This document shows, piece after piece, positions 1-7,472 of a DNA stretch of 16,333 nucleotides. The translations under genes and the position numbers were made by a program. The stretch spans positions 1 through 16,333 of the forward strand of contig CAZIRA010000058.1 in assembly GCA_964541615.1 (NCBI GenBank). Reading direction: 5' to 3'. The notes beneath the pieces were generated by a model that saw nothing but the letters and a program-made list of their open reading frames with translations, was not told where the DNA came from and made no database searches. The DNA comes from UPXZ01 sp964541615. Lineage in GTDB: Bacteria > Bacteroidota > Bacteroidia > Bacteroidales > Paludibacteraceae. Numbering within the stretch: position 1 is the first letter of the stretch; every line of letters begins with the position of its first letter.

Positions 1-130
1 AATAATGTGTATTATACAATAACTATTCTATGCTTATTGTAATATGTACAATATGTGATTCTGGATTTGTTAGAATAAAGATTTTAAGGAATTTGTGCGT
101 TGGTATTTCATTTTCAAATAATGAGATTAG
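1..130. other. AT-rich flank beyond the operon terminator
   Basis: This stretch lies downstream of the last gene of the operon, past its terminator. I see no convincing coding region or RNA gene in it. It is very AT-rich. It holds a 7-bp inverted repeat, TATTGTA at 35-41 and TACAATA at 47-53, separated by five bases, and a short palindrome GTATTATAC near 9-17. Either could be a protein-binding site for a neighbour outside the window or chance in AT-rich DNA. Confidence 0.4.
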
Positions 131-166
131 AAAAAAAACAACCGCCATCCTAAAGGATAACGGTTG
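131..166 (-). terminator. Rho-independent terminator closing the PUL operon
   Basis: Read on the minus strand, this is a hairpin with outer stem CAACCG/CGGTTG (161-166 with 139-144) and inner stem ATCCT/AGGAT (154-158 with 147-151). A symmetric 2x2 internal loop separates the two stems and a two-base turn closes the hairpin. Eight Ts follow at once (the A-run at 131-138 on the plus strand). It starts about 40 bases after the stop codon of the SGNH esterase gene. The stem followed by a T-tract is the classical intrinsic terminator layout, and it marks the 3' end of the transcription unit. Confidence 0.88.
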
Positions 167-207
167 AAGCAGCAAGTTTTATGAAAAAATAAATAATGAA
201 GTTGCTC

Positions 208-2235
208 TTAATTTACAAGAAGTTTGAAATTATTGCCTGAAGTTTGAATCAAATAGATACCTTTTGATAGGTTGACAGGAAAATAACCAAAAGTTGATTG
301 TCCATTTTTAATTTTTTTACCTGAAATATCAAAAACTTTAACTTCACCAGTATAATCACTTACGAGAATTGCACCAGCCTTGTATTTTATTGCCGGACTT
401 TCTGCCGGTAAAACAGGCGAACTGCTGGGTACATGAATAGTAATCTTCATTGCTCCAATGTAGAAGAATTTTTGGCTGTTATTGTTGTTTGGACCTGCTT
501 CTACTCTGATAGTTAAGATCCCATCATTAGACGGCTTAGCATTTGAAATAATTGCAACCTCGCTGGTGTTGTTGGAGGTATTTAGCGCCGCTGATTTGTC
601 ACCGTCAGCACTCGTAGCAGTAAACAGAGTTTCTCTATTGTCCGTAGAACTGACTCTTGAGCCAAAAAATGACAGGCTATACGTATAGTTGGTATTCAAA
701 CCAGAAAGTTCAATAACTCCGAGAGGGTTTGCAGGTGTAGTTCCCCAATCTAACCCATGTCCGAAAAAGTTGTCTTGTGTGGCTGTAGATAAAAAGTCAG
801 CAGCATTTCCTGAAGGCGAGGTCGTTCCATTAAAATTATATCCATTAAAGAATGGATCAATCACTTTTAATGTCATTCCCGTAGTTAATCCTTCTTTGTC
901 TTTCAAATCAACAACTGCTGCCTGATGGTCTGTTACATTATTCCAATTATTGGCCGATAAGGATGCACTGGAGCCGAAATCAATAAAAACATCTCCGCTT
1001 CCAACGGCAGCATTTCTCTCAGCCCGGAATATAACGTCGTCAACATACAGATGAATCATTTCACTATTCATGTTTTTCTGTGAGAAAAATATGGTTTTCA
1101 CTCTCTCATAAGTAAATGCAGGCGAAATGTTTTTCCAGGCCGTAACCGGAATCACAACTTTTGTCCACGTGTTTGCAGGGATTGTAGTTATGTGGTCGGA
1201 AAGTGCTATTTTATCCGTTTTCGTTCCGGTCTCTGATTCTAAATACATGTAAGGCATGTTCTCGCTGTTGATTTGAACCTGTGAAAATACTCTTAATTCA
1301 AGTTCTTTTGTTTTAGAAACATCCACAATTTTCCACATAGGTGCTGCAACGCATGCCTGCCAGTCTCCTCCGGTTTGACCTTGATAACTAAGTCGCAAAG
1401 CAGTTTTCCCACCAAAAAAATGGGTGCTATCCGTAGAAATTTTACCTGCTTGAACCGTAGAAAACAGACTTGGCGCTGTAACGTTAAGCCAACTGTAATC
1501 GTGATAGTTGGCATGGCTGCTTTCCGAGAAAAACAATTTATCACTTTCCTGAACAGGTGTGGATGAAGTGATTAAGTAGGGTTCAAGTACCTCTTTCCAA
1601 ATGTCATAGCCTGCTCTGTTCATGTGCAACATATCGCTTAAATAAAGTGTGGTATTTGGAGTGCCGTCAGGATTGAGCATTGGTTCCCAGGTATTTACAT
1701 AAGTAATATGACTATGCAGGTCGGCATAATTTTTCATTAATGTGTTTGCTTCCTGATATTTGGGAAAGTAACTCTGTCTGGAAGGACTGGGTTTAATGGA
1801 AACCAGTAGTATTTTCGCATTTGGATAATGAATGTTTATCAACCTTGTCATTGTAATTACATCCTCCAAAAAGGACTGTGGTGTTTTGCTCGATTCTATA
1901 AGATCATTATCTCCTTCGTACAAAACCACCTGACTGGGTGCATAGGGTTTAATCACTTGGTCAAAAAAGTAGATTAAGTCGGTCATCCATGAACCCCCAA
2001 AAGCTCTGTTTAACACTTTTGAGTTTGGAAAATCTACCTGCAGTGAATTCCACATTCTAAAAGTTGAACTTCCGGCAAATAGAACAACATCCTGTGGAAT
2101 TTCATTTATTGCATCTTCTGCTGCAAAGCTGTTCATGTCGGCTGTCCATAAACTAACTCTTGGGTATTGAGCGCTGACGTTTATAACCAGTAAAAAAGAC
2201 AAAACAAAAAAAGATAGTGAAAATTTCTGTTTCAT
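208..2235 (-). CDS. SGNH/GDSL-type esterase with two accessory beta-sandwich modules and T9SS sorting domain
   Basis: A secreted 675-residue protein. The frame is open up to an ATG at 2289, but the ATG at 2235 is chosen because a classical signal peptide starts there (residues 1-23, ending NVSAQ) and because 2289 lies inside an intergenic hairpin. Residues ~45-222 form an SGNH hydrolase domain. Visible blocks are block I with G55-S56-S57 (S57 the likely nucleophile), block II NRAFGG (76-81), block III GDND (108-111, oxyanion Asn N110) and block V D201-x-x-H204. Residues ~234-405 are a jelly-roll-like module and ~416-602 a second module with the signature FGHGLDWGTTPANP (491-504). Both modules are shared with the upstream gene. 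Residues ~618-675 are a T9SS type A sorting domain ending in KLLVN. SGNH enzymes in PULs usually remove acetyl or other ester groups. Here the target may be a substituent on a beta-1,2-glucan, but that is inference. The preceding hairpin suggests lower or separately controlled expression. Confidence 0.9.
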   Translation of the reverse strand: MKQKFSLSFFVLSFLLVINVSAQYPRVSLWTADMNSFAAEDAINEIPQDVVLFAGSSTFRMWNSLQVDFPNSKVLNRAFGGSWMTDLIYFFDQVIKPYAPSQVVLYEGDNDLIESSKTPQSFLEDVITMTRLINIHYPNAKILLVSIKPSPSRQSYFPKYQEANTLMKNYADLHSHITYVNTWEPMLNPDGTPNTTLYLSDMLHMNRAGYDIWKEVLEPYLITSSTPVQESDKLFFSESSHANYHDYSWLNVTAPSLFSTVQAGKISTDSTHFFGGKTALRLSYQGQTGGDWQACVAAPMWKIVDVSKTKELELRVFSQVQINSENMPYMYLESETGTKTDKIALSDHITTIPANTWTKVVIPVTAWKNISPAFTYERVKTIFFSQKNMNSEMIHLYVDDVIFRAERNAAVGSGDVFIDFGSSASLSANNWNNVTDHQAAVVDLKDKEGLTTGMTLKVIDPFFNGYNFNGTTSPSGNAADFLSTATQDNFFGHGLDWGTTPANPLGVIELSGLNTNYTYSLSFFGSRVSSTDNRETLFTATSADGDKSAALNTSNNTSEVAIISNAKPSNDGILTIRVEAGPNNNNSQKFFYIGAMKITIHVPSSSPVLPAESPAIKYKAGAILVSDYTGEVKVFDISGKKIKNGQSTFGYFPVNLSKGIYLIQTSGNNFKLLVN
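416..1001 (-). repeat. Copy A of the FGHGLDW module (duplicated coding segment)
   Basis: This segment codes for residues ~416-602 of the SGNH protein and is paralogous to copy B in the neighbouring gene. The two protein modules are roughly half identical by eye. The most conserved part includes FGHGLDWGTTPANP and an IGAMK motif near the end. At DNA level 20 bases (731-750) are identical to 2839-2858. This is a protein-module duplication, not a mobile element. Module boundaries are approximate. Confidence 0.65.
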
Positions 2236-2248
2236 TTTACAAGATTTT

Positions 2249-2308
2249 AAAAAAAAGAGTCCCAAAAATATTTCATGTTGCCATTCCATATTTTTAATGG
2301 ACTCTTTT
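2249..2308 (-). terminator. Long intergenic hairpin with T-tract (terminator or attenuator before the esterase gene)
   Basis: Read on the minus strand, AAAAGAGTCC (2308-2299) pairs with GGACTCTTTT (2262-2253). Inside it, AAAAATAT (2295-2288) pairs with ATATTTTT (2271-2264). The two stems are separated by a 3-by-1 internal loop and closed by a 16-base loop. Eight Ts (2256-2249) overlap and follow the descending arm. The hairpin begins 7 bases after the stop codon of the three-module protein and ends about 13 bases before the chosen ATG of the esterase. The shape fits an intrinsic terminator, so readthrough to the last gene is probably partial unless it has its own promoter. A role in mRNA stability or processing is also possible. 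Confidence 0.72.
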
Positions 2309-2315
2309 ATTAATT

Positions 2316-4259
2316 TTAATTTACTAAGATTTTTCCAACTCCTTCTGAAGTCTGAATAATATAAACGCCTTTTGACAATTGTACAGGCAGATTGCCAAAT
2401 ACAGCTTGCTTGTTCACAATAAGGCTTCCGGTAACATTATAGATAGTTACCATTCCGGTATATTCTCCAATAAACATCATTCCGTTGTTGTAATAAACGT
2501 TGATTGGGTTTTTTACAATTTTATCCACGCTTGTAGCAGCACTTCTTTCAGTCATCTTCATTGCCCCTATGAAGAAAAATTTTTGAGCACTTGTATTTTG
2601 TGGACCGGCTTCCACTTTCAGTTTAATTTCACCCGCAGCAGTGGACTTAACATCATTAATAGCGACTACTTTGGATGTATTGTTGGAAGCATCCAATGAA
2701 GCACTTTTACTTTCACTTCCTGTTAGCGTGTACAATGCATCACGAATATCTGTTACACCTGTGCGTGAAGCAAAAATTGTAAATGAATAGAACTTGGAAG
2801 CATCTAATCCGCTGAGTGTAAATTCTCCGATAGGATTGGCAGGTGTAGTTCCCCAATCAAGTCCGTGTCCGAATAAATTATCCCCGGTAGCATTAGTAGC
2901 AAAAATAGCAGCATCACCCGTTACAGTAGCTGCTCCAGAAGTGTTGCTTCCATTGTAGAGGGGGTCAGTTACTTTCAGTACAAAAGGTGTTGAACTGCCT
3001 TGATTGTCAATCAGTGCTACATTTGCAGATAGAGGATCGGTAATGTTATTCCAATTTCCAGGAGTTATCCATGCAGCGCTGTTCGAACCAAAATCAAACA
3101 TCAGACTTACTTCACCCGGAACAGCTGTAGAACGAATAAACCTAATGTCATCAAGATAAAGAGTATGCTCAATATTATCAGCTGCTTTTTGTTCAAAGAA
3201 TACACTTTTAATCAAATCCTTTGCCGTAAATTCAGCATTAGCAGCCCATAAGTCAGCAAGTGGGATCGAAATTTCTGTCCAGGTATTTGCTGCCAAATTC
3301 TCCGTGTAATTTTCCAATGCAACTTTTCCTGTTTTGTTTGGATTGCCGCTTCCGGCTTCGAAAAATATTTGAGGCAAAGCAGTTTTAGCTAAATTGGCAG
3401 GAGAGTTTACCCACATTTTGATGTGAGTCATTTGAGTAAGGTCAAACAACTTCCATCCAACCGAAGCTGCCATTACACTCCATGCTCCCCCATTAACTGA
3501 TTTCCATTGAAGTTTCAGTGCATTAGTACCTTGTTTGACCGGTGTAGAAACAACAGGGAATTTGTCACCGTCAGGTTTTCCAGCTTCCCAATTTTCTAAA
3601 ACTAATGTGCTGGGAGCAGTAGCTTTTGGAGACCAGCTGAAATCATAAAATCTATTATCCGGACTATCGTCAAATAAAGTCAACGAAGTTGGAACCTCCG
3701 GCGGGGTGATACTGGAGTCATAAATCACTTTGATTTCATCCACATATACGGTTGCATTTAAATCAATGGGATCGTAGTAATCCGGGAAGAATCCGAATAC
3801 GCGCACATTGCGAATACCTTGCGCATGCAGATCAAATACAAGCGTCTCCCATTCGTTTGTTTTTGTAGCGGGTGAAATAGGATCAATTTCCTTTGTCACA
3901 GCACCCTCACATTTCAGCCGAAGCTGTGAAGTGGCATTTTTCCTGAGATACTTTACTTCAATTCGATGGTATCCGCTCGGGATCTCATTTTTCAAAACAG
4001 AATAGAAACCGGCCCATTTTTGGTTCTCACCGGTATCGTAGCGTTTCCATTCCCAGGCTTTATTACTGCCGTTTGCAGCACTTTTTACAGGATTATCTAC
4101 TACGGCAACATCCATGGATGCCGCAGGATTTACGTTCACCAGTTCGGTGAAATTAACCTGACCATTTTCAAAATCGTCAAGCATAAAGCTTTCGAGTTGA
4201 GCATTTATCCCAAAACTCAAAGCAAACAGTACAAAAAATGTAAAAATTGACTTTTTCAT
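2316..4259 (-). CDS. Secreted three-module, probably glycan-binding protein with T9SS sorting domain
   Basis: A 647-residue protein with a signal peptide (1-21, ending GINAQ). Three beta-rich modules follow. Residues ~22-182 start LDDFENG, a typical opening of Bacteroidota carbohydrate-binding jelly-rolls, and end YVDEIKVIY. Residues ~193-377 are a second jelly-roll-like module (ending LYLDDIRFI). Residues ~387-570 carry the signature FGHGLDWGTTPANP (463-476) and end FFFIGAMKMT. Residues ~590-647 are a T9SS type A sorting domain ending in KILVN, so the mature protein is predicted to be anchored to the surface or secreted. I see no catalytic motif in any module. Modules 2 and 3 are homologous to the C-terminal part of the SGNH protein encoded next. 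The locus has no SusE/SusF-type lipoprotein, so this protein is a good candidate for the surface glycan-binding component. That role is inference. The upstream glucanase gene ends 34 bases before its start, consistent with co-transcription. Confidence 0.85.
   Translation of the reverse strand: MKKSIFTFFVLFALSFGINAQLESFMLDDFENGQVNFTELVNVNPAASMDVAVVDNPVKSAANGSNKAWEWKRYDTGENQKWAGFYSVLKNEIPSGYHRIEVKYLRKNATSQLRLKCEGAVTKEIDPISPATKTNEWETLVFDLHAQGIRNVRVFGFFPDYYDPIDLNATVYVDEIKVIYDSSITPPEVPTSLTLFDDSPDNRFYDFSWSPKATAPSTLVLENWEAGKPDGDKFPVVSTPVKQGTNALKLQWKSVNGGAWSVMAASVGWKLFDLTQMTHIKMWVNSPANLAKTALPQIFFEAGSGNPNKTGKVALENYTENLAANTWTEISIPLADLWAANAEFTAKDLIKSVFFEQKAADNIEHTLYLDDIRFIRSTAVPGEVSLMFDFGSNSAAWITPGNWNNITDPLSANVALIDNQGSSTPFVLKVTDPLYNGSNTSGAATVTGDAAIFATNATGDNLFGHGLDWGTTPANPIGEFTLSGLDASKFYSFTIFASRTGVTDIRDALYTLTGSESKSASLDASNNTSKVVAINDVKSTAAGEIKLKVEAGPQNTSAQKFFFIGAMKMTERSAATSVDKIVKNPINVYYNNGMMFIGEYTGMVTIYNVTGSLIVNKQAVFGNLPVQLSKGVYIIQTSEGVGKILVN
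2550..3101 (-). repeat. Copy B of the FGHGLDW module (duplicated coding segment)
   Basis: This segment codes for residues ~387-570 of the three-module T9SS protein and is the partner of copy A in the esterase gene. The preceding jelly-roll module and the following sorting domain also correspond between the two genes. The shared block therefore runs over three consecutive domains, and the genes differ only at their N-termini (SGNH domain versus an extra jelly-roll). Boundaries are approximate. Confidence 0.65.
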
Positions 4260-4293
4260 GAAATTTATAAATTTAATTGTTAATAGAAAATAA

Positions 4294-5919
4294 TTATCTC
4301 AATCTAACTTTTAGTGAGTGATTTTTAGAATCAGCAGTAGTCATAGTCAACGTGTATGGTTTACCTTTTAATATAGCTTTATCATCAAAGGAAAATAAAT
4401 TCTCACCTGATGATGCCTGTACATTCTGCTCAAAAATTATTTTGTTATCGGAATCCGTTAATTTGAAATTTACATTTTCACCCTTTTTGACAAAATAGTC
4501 TATTTCAAATTTTTCTCTGTCCGGATGGCGCATCATATCATATTCTTTTGTAACCTGATTTGTCATAACACGAGTAAATCCGGGCTCATATGCAGGCAAT
4601 CCTATCCCGGCTTTGTTTAATGCGTTTTTTATGTGTGCATTCTTCATTAAAAGATTCCAAATCAATCCGCTGCGATAGTTTTCAATCATCACCACAATCG
4701 GCCCTTGATCGATTGCCAGGTGTTTTTTCTCCGAAGTGTTGGTGCTGGGACAGTAGGAGTCAGCAAATCCATACGTACTGTGAACCAGTGGCATTTCGTT
4801 CAAATTAAGCAACACCTGAGTGCTGTAAAACGGAGTGTATGGAAATGAGCTTAGCGCTGCTGTCGGTGCTATAACTCCATCATCCTGAAGCGGTGAGCGT
4901 GCTAAGTAATTATATTCGGGCGGCTTTGAACCGTAACAGGCTGTTAATCCCCAGTTTTGCTCATCGTATTTGTAAGAGTCGGGTGCCTCTTCAATACAAT
5001 AATGCCTGTTAATAAGGGTGTGCGCTGTATTCTGCTGCCAGAAATTCACATCGTTATCTTCCATTTTCTTCGCATCCAATCCTAAAAATGAATAGTGTGA
5101 GAAAAATAAAGGCCCACCGAGATTCTCTCCCATTTTCAAATTGTAACCATAATTCTGCCGCATGGGGAAAAACATGCTCCCGCCCCGTTGCCAGCCTTGT
5201 TTATATACATCCGCAGAGATATTGTGAGGTTCCGGTGCAGCTAATGCAAGCAGGTAGGTGATTAAACTCTCGTTCCAGCCGGCGATATTTAGTTCAAATT
5301 GATTGGTTTGAGAGTACCACAACCATTTCAAAACCTGCTGATTAGCCGTGTAAAACCTCCAATCAATCGTATTCCAGAAGGAGGAAACTGAGTCGCGTAT
5401 CTCTTGTTCAACTCCATTGCTACCGGTAAAATATTCTCCGGCAGTTAATAAGCCGGCCATCATAAAAGATGTTTCAACTAAATCTCCTGTTTGCACTTGA
5501 TTGCCAAATGGCTGGGATGTCCCGTCAGGTTTATACCAGTGAGACCAAACCCCTTTGAATCGTTCGGCTTTTCCGAGGAAACGGACTATTTTTTGAACTT
5601 GTTCTGCTGATTGCTCACGGGTAATCCAGCCTCTTTCAGAGCCTACAATTAGTGCCATAACCCCAAAACCGCCTCCTCCAATGGTAACTACGCCTCCATC
5701 TCCCCTGTTGTTTCCTTCAAGAGCCATTCCTGTAGGTGAAGCTCCGTCATAGAAATACTTGAAAGTATTATGTTGCCATTTTTCCAGAACCGGTCTCACG
5801 GCAGACGGAGAGTAGGTTTCATCGCTTTTTTTTACAACTTCCGTGGGCACAACCGGGGAGGTGCAACTGATAAGCCCAAGGGTGCCGAAATATAAAATTA
5901 TTTGTTTGAATATCTTCAT
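4294..5919 (-). CDS. PF10091-family glucanase lipoprotein, GH144-like (probable endo-beta-1,2-glucanase)
   Basis: A 541-residue lipoprotein: the signal peptide ends in LISC with C19 as the lipid-modified residue. The body matches the family often labelled 'glucoamylase' (PF10091), whose characterised members in CAZy GH144 are endo-beta-1,2-glucanases with an (alpha/alpha)6 barrel. Visible family blocks are FKYFYDGASPTGMALE (53-68), a glycine-rich TIGGGGFGVMA segment (79-89), GDLVETSF (145-152), GWNESL (214-219), NWGLTACYG and AIDQGPIVVMIENYR. Acidic residues D146, E149 and E217 in these blocks are candidates for the active site, but I cannot assign them without a structural alignment. From about residue 455 there is a small beta-rich C-terminal domain that does not resemble a T9SS sorting signal. 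The residues after C19 (TSPVVP) lack the acidic SDD-like export signature seen in the SusD of this locus, so periplasmic or surface location is open. It lies 59 bases after susD, in the same operon. Confidence 0.85.
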   Translation of the reverse strand: MKIFKQIILYFGTLGLISCTSPVVPTEVVKKSDETYSPSAVRPVLEKWQHNTFKYFYDGASPTGMALEGNNRGDGGVVTIGGGGFGVMALIVGSERGWITREQSAEQVQKIVRFLGKAERFKGVWSHWYKPDGTSQPFGNQVQTGDLVETSFMMAGLLTAGEYFTGSNGVEQEIRDSVSSFWNTIDWRFYTANQQVLKWLWYSQTNQFELNIAGWNESLITYLLALAAPEPHNISADVYKQGWQRGGSMFFPMRQNYGYNLKMGENLGGPLFFSHYSFLGLDAKKMEDNDVNFWQQNTAHTLINRHYCIEEAPDSYKYDEQNWGLTACYGSKPPEYNYLARSPLQDDGVIAPTAALSSFPYTPFYSTQVLLNLNEMPLVHSTYGFADSYCPSTNTSEKKHLAIDQGPIVVMIENYRSGLIWNLLMKNAHIKNALNKAGIGLPAYEPGFTRVMTNQVTKEYDMMRHPDREKFEIDYFVKKGENVNFKLTDSDNKIIFEQNVQASSGENLFSFDDKAILKGKPYTLTMTTADSKNHSLKVRLR

Positions 5920-5978
5920 ATAAAATTTGCTTTTTGGCAGTGAAAAAAGTGGATTTACTTAAGCCGGTAATATCATTA

Positions 5979-7460
5979 CTAATTATATCCGGGATTTTGG
6001 GTCAACACACCGTCAGATAGTGCTATCTCGTTTTGCGGGATAGGATAAAGTTCATGTTTTCCTGTTGCAAAATTGGGTATAACATCTTTGGCTTCTCCCC
6101 AGCGAATAAGGTCAAAATAGCGTTCCCATTCCATAGCTAATTCGATTCTTCGTTCGTGACGAATTTTTTGTCGAAGCTCGTTCTGGTCGGTTGTTGTGAT
6201 TTTAGGCAACACGGAGGCATTGCCACCTCGTGCCCGATTTCTTACCATTTCCAGCTTGTCCAGCGCTTCCGTTGTGTTGTTTAATTCGCACGCTGCTTCG
6301 GCATGCATCAACAGCACATCCGCATAACGAATAATACGGATATTCATCCACATGCCCTGTGCGAAAGCTGAACGTCCGAATACTCCCCTTTCAGACACAC
6401 GCACGTAGGCTTTTTTATTGAAAAATTTATATCCGGCAGCATCGGCTTTTACCACACGACCTTCGAGATTCTCACCATCAGAAATAACAGATGCAACTTT
6501 TCGGGGATCCCCCAATTCAAAAGCATCCATCAAAGCTTTGCTTGGTGCATTAAAACCCCATCCTAAGTTAGGAACACCTCTGACGCCCTGTACTTGTGAA
6601 AATTGGCTTCCAAGAAATATTTGCTGATCCGGTTTTTCTTCGGCAAATACTTCAAACACCGATTCCGGGCCATATTCATTTGTTTCAGTAAATATGTCAG
6701 CATAAGGCGTACTCAAATCATTATCACCGGATGATATAATAGCTGATGTTTGTGCCATTGCATCACTCCATTTTTGCTGATAAAGATACACTTTCGCTAA
6801 AACTGCACGAGCTGCATTTTGAGTAGCTTTTCCTGAATTTCCACTTGCTTTTAATTGCATCCTCGTGGGAAGATGGCTGATACTCCAGGTTAAATCGTCT
6901 TCACAATGTTTCCAGATTTCCTCCCTCGTTGAACGAGCTGGAACTTTCTCAGAAGCTGCCAGTACTCTATCGATATACGACACACCGCCAAACGCTTGAG
7001 CTAAACGATAATACATTACAGAACGCAGGAATAAAGCTTCAGCTGTCCATGTTTTTTTATTTGAAGCTGTGTCCGGCAAAGCGTTAATTAATGCCAGCGC
7101 TTCGTTCGAAAGAGTTATTGTAGTGTAGCAATTTACATAGTAATCCTGAATTGGAAAATTACTGGTAGTGAAACTCAATGTCTTGAACTCGGTTATTGAA
7201 CCGCCGTCACTTGGCGTACTACCTTTCTCCACATCCGGTGTAGTGTAATTGTTCATTGCCAATCCTGACCACACAAAGGGCCAGCTACGCAGTTTAGCAT
7301 AAGTTTCTGCCAATTTTGCTTCAATTAGTATATCTTTGTCTATTTCATCTCCTTTGTAATTACCTGCATGATAACGTCCTTTCGGTGTGCGTTCCAAAAA
7401 ATCGTCGGAACATCCGATTAAGAATATTGCAGTTGCTAATAATATAGTTATCTTCTTCAT
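5979..7460 (-). CDS. susD: SusD/RagB-family surface glycan-binding lipoprotein
   Basis: This is the outer-membrane glycan-capture lid that sits on its SusC partner. It is a 493-residue lipoprotein with lipobox FLIGC (C17) followed by Ser-Asp-Asp, the acidic signature associated with surface export of Bacteroidota lipoproteins. The N-terminal SusD-like helical region (~20-215) carries TPR-type helices such as TAEALFLRSVMYYRLAQAFG. The RagB/SusD C-terminal region (~265-493) contains ERRIELAMEWERYFDLIRWG and the canonical ending YPIPQNEI...NPGYN. Length is normal for the family. The start lies 12 bases after the susC stop, the usual tight susCD coupling. The ligand cannot be read from sequence, since SusD homologues diverge strongly by substrate. 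The symbol denotes the family, not orthology to the starch SusD. Confidence 0.97.
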   Translation of the reverse strand: MKKITILLATAIFLIGCSDDFLERTPKGRYHAGNYKGDEIDKDILIEAKLAETYAKLRSWPFVWSGLAMNNYTTPDVEKGSTPSDGGSITEFKTLSFTTSNFPIQDYYVNCYTTITLSNEALALINALPDTASNKKTWTAEALFLRSVMYYRLAQAFGGVSYIDRVLAASEKVPARSTREEIWKHCEDDLTWSISHLPTRMQLKASGNSGKATQNAARAVLAKVYLYQQKWSDAMAQTSAIISSGDNDLSTPYADIFTETNEYGPESVFEVFAEEKPDQQIFLGSQFSQVQGVRGVPNLGWGFNAPSKALMDAFELGDPRKVASVISDGENLEGRVVKADAAGYKFFNKKAYVRVSERGVFGRSAFAQGMWMNIRIIRYADVLLMHAEAACELNNTTEALDKLEMVRNRARGGNASVLPKITTTDQNELRQKIRHERRIELAMEWERYFDLIRWGEAKDVIPNFATGKHELYPIPQNEIALSDGVLTQNPGYN

Positions 7461-7472
7461 AATTTCTTGTGA

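Noticed and set aside
482..925. Plus-strand open frames opposite the esterase gene
   Set aside because: They are antisense to a well-supported gene with clear domains, resemble no family, and have no promoter or start context. The other plus-strand frames opposite the main genes were rejected for the same reason.
2236..2289. N-terminal extension of the esterase frame up to an ATG at 2289
   Set aside because: The extra 18 residues precede a normal signal peptide that starts at 2235, and the upstream ATG lies in the loop region of a terminator-like hairpin.
4294..5919. Glucoamylase (alpha-glucan) function
   Set aside because: 'Glucoamylase' is a legacy label of PF10091. The sequence blocks are of the GH144-like type, and no starch-active genes accompany it.
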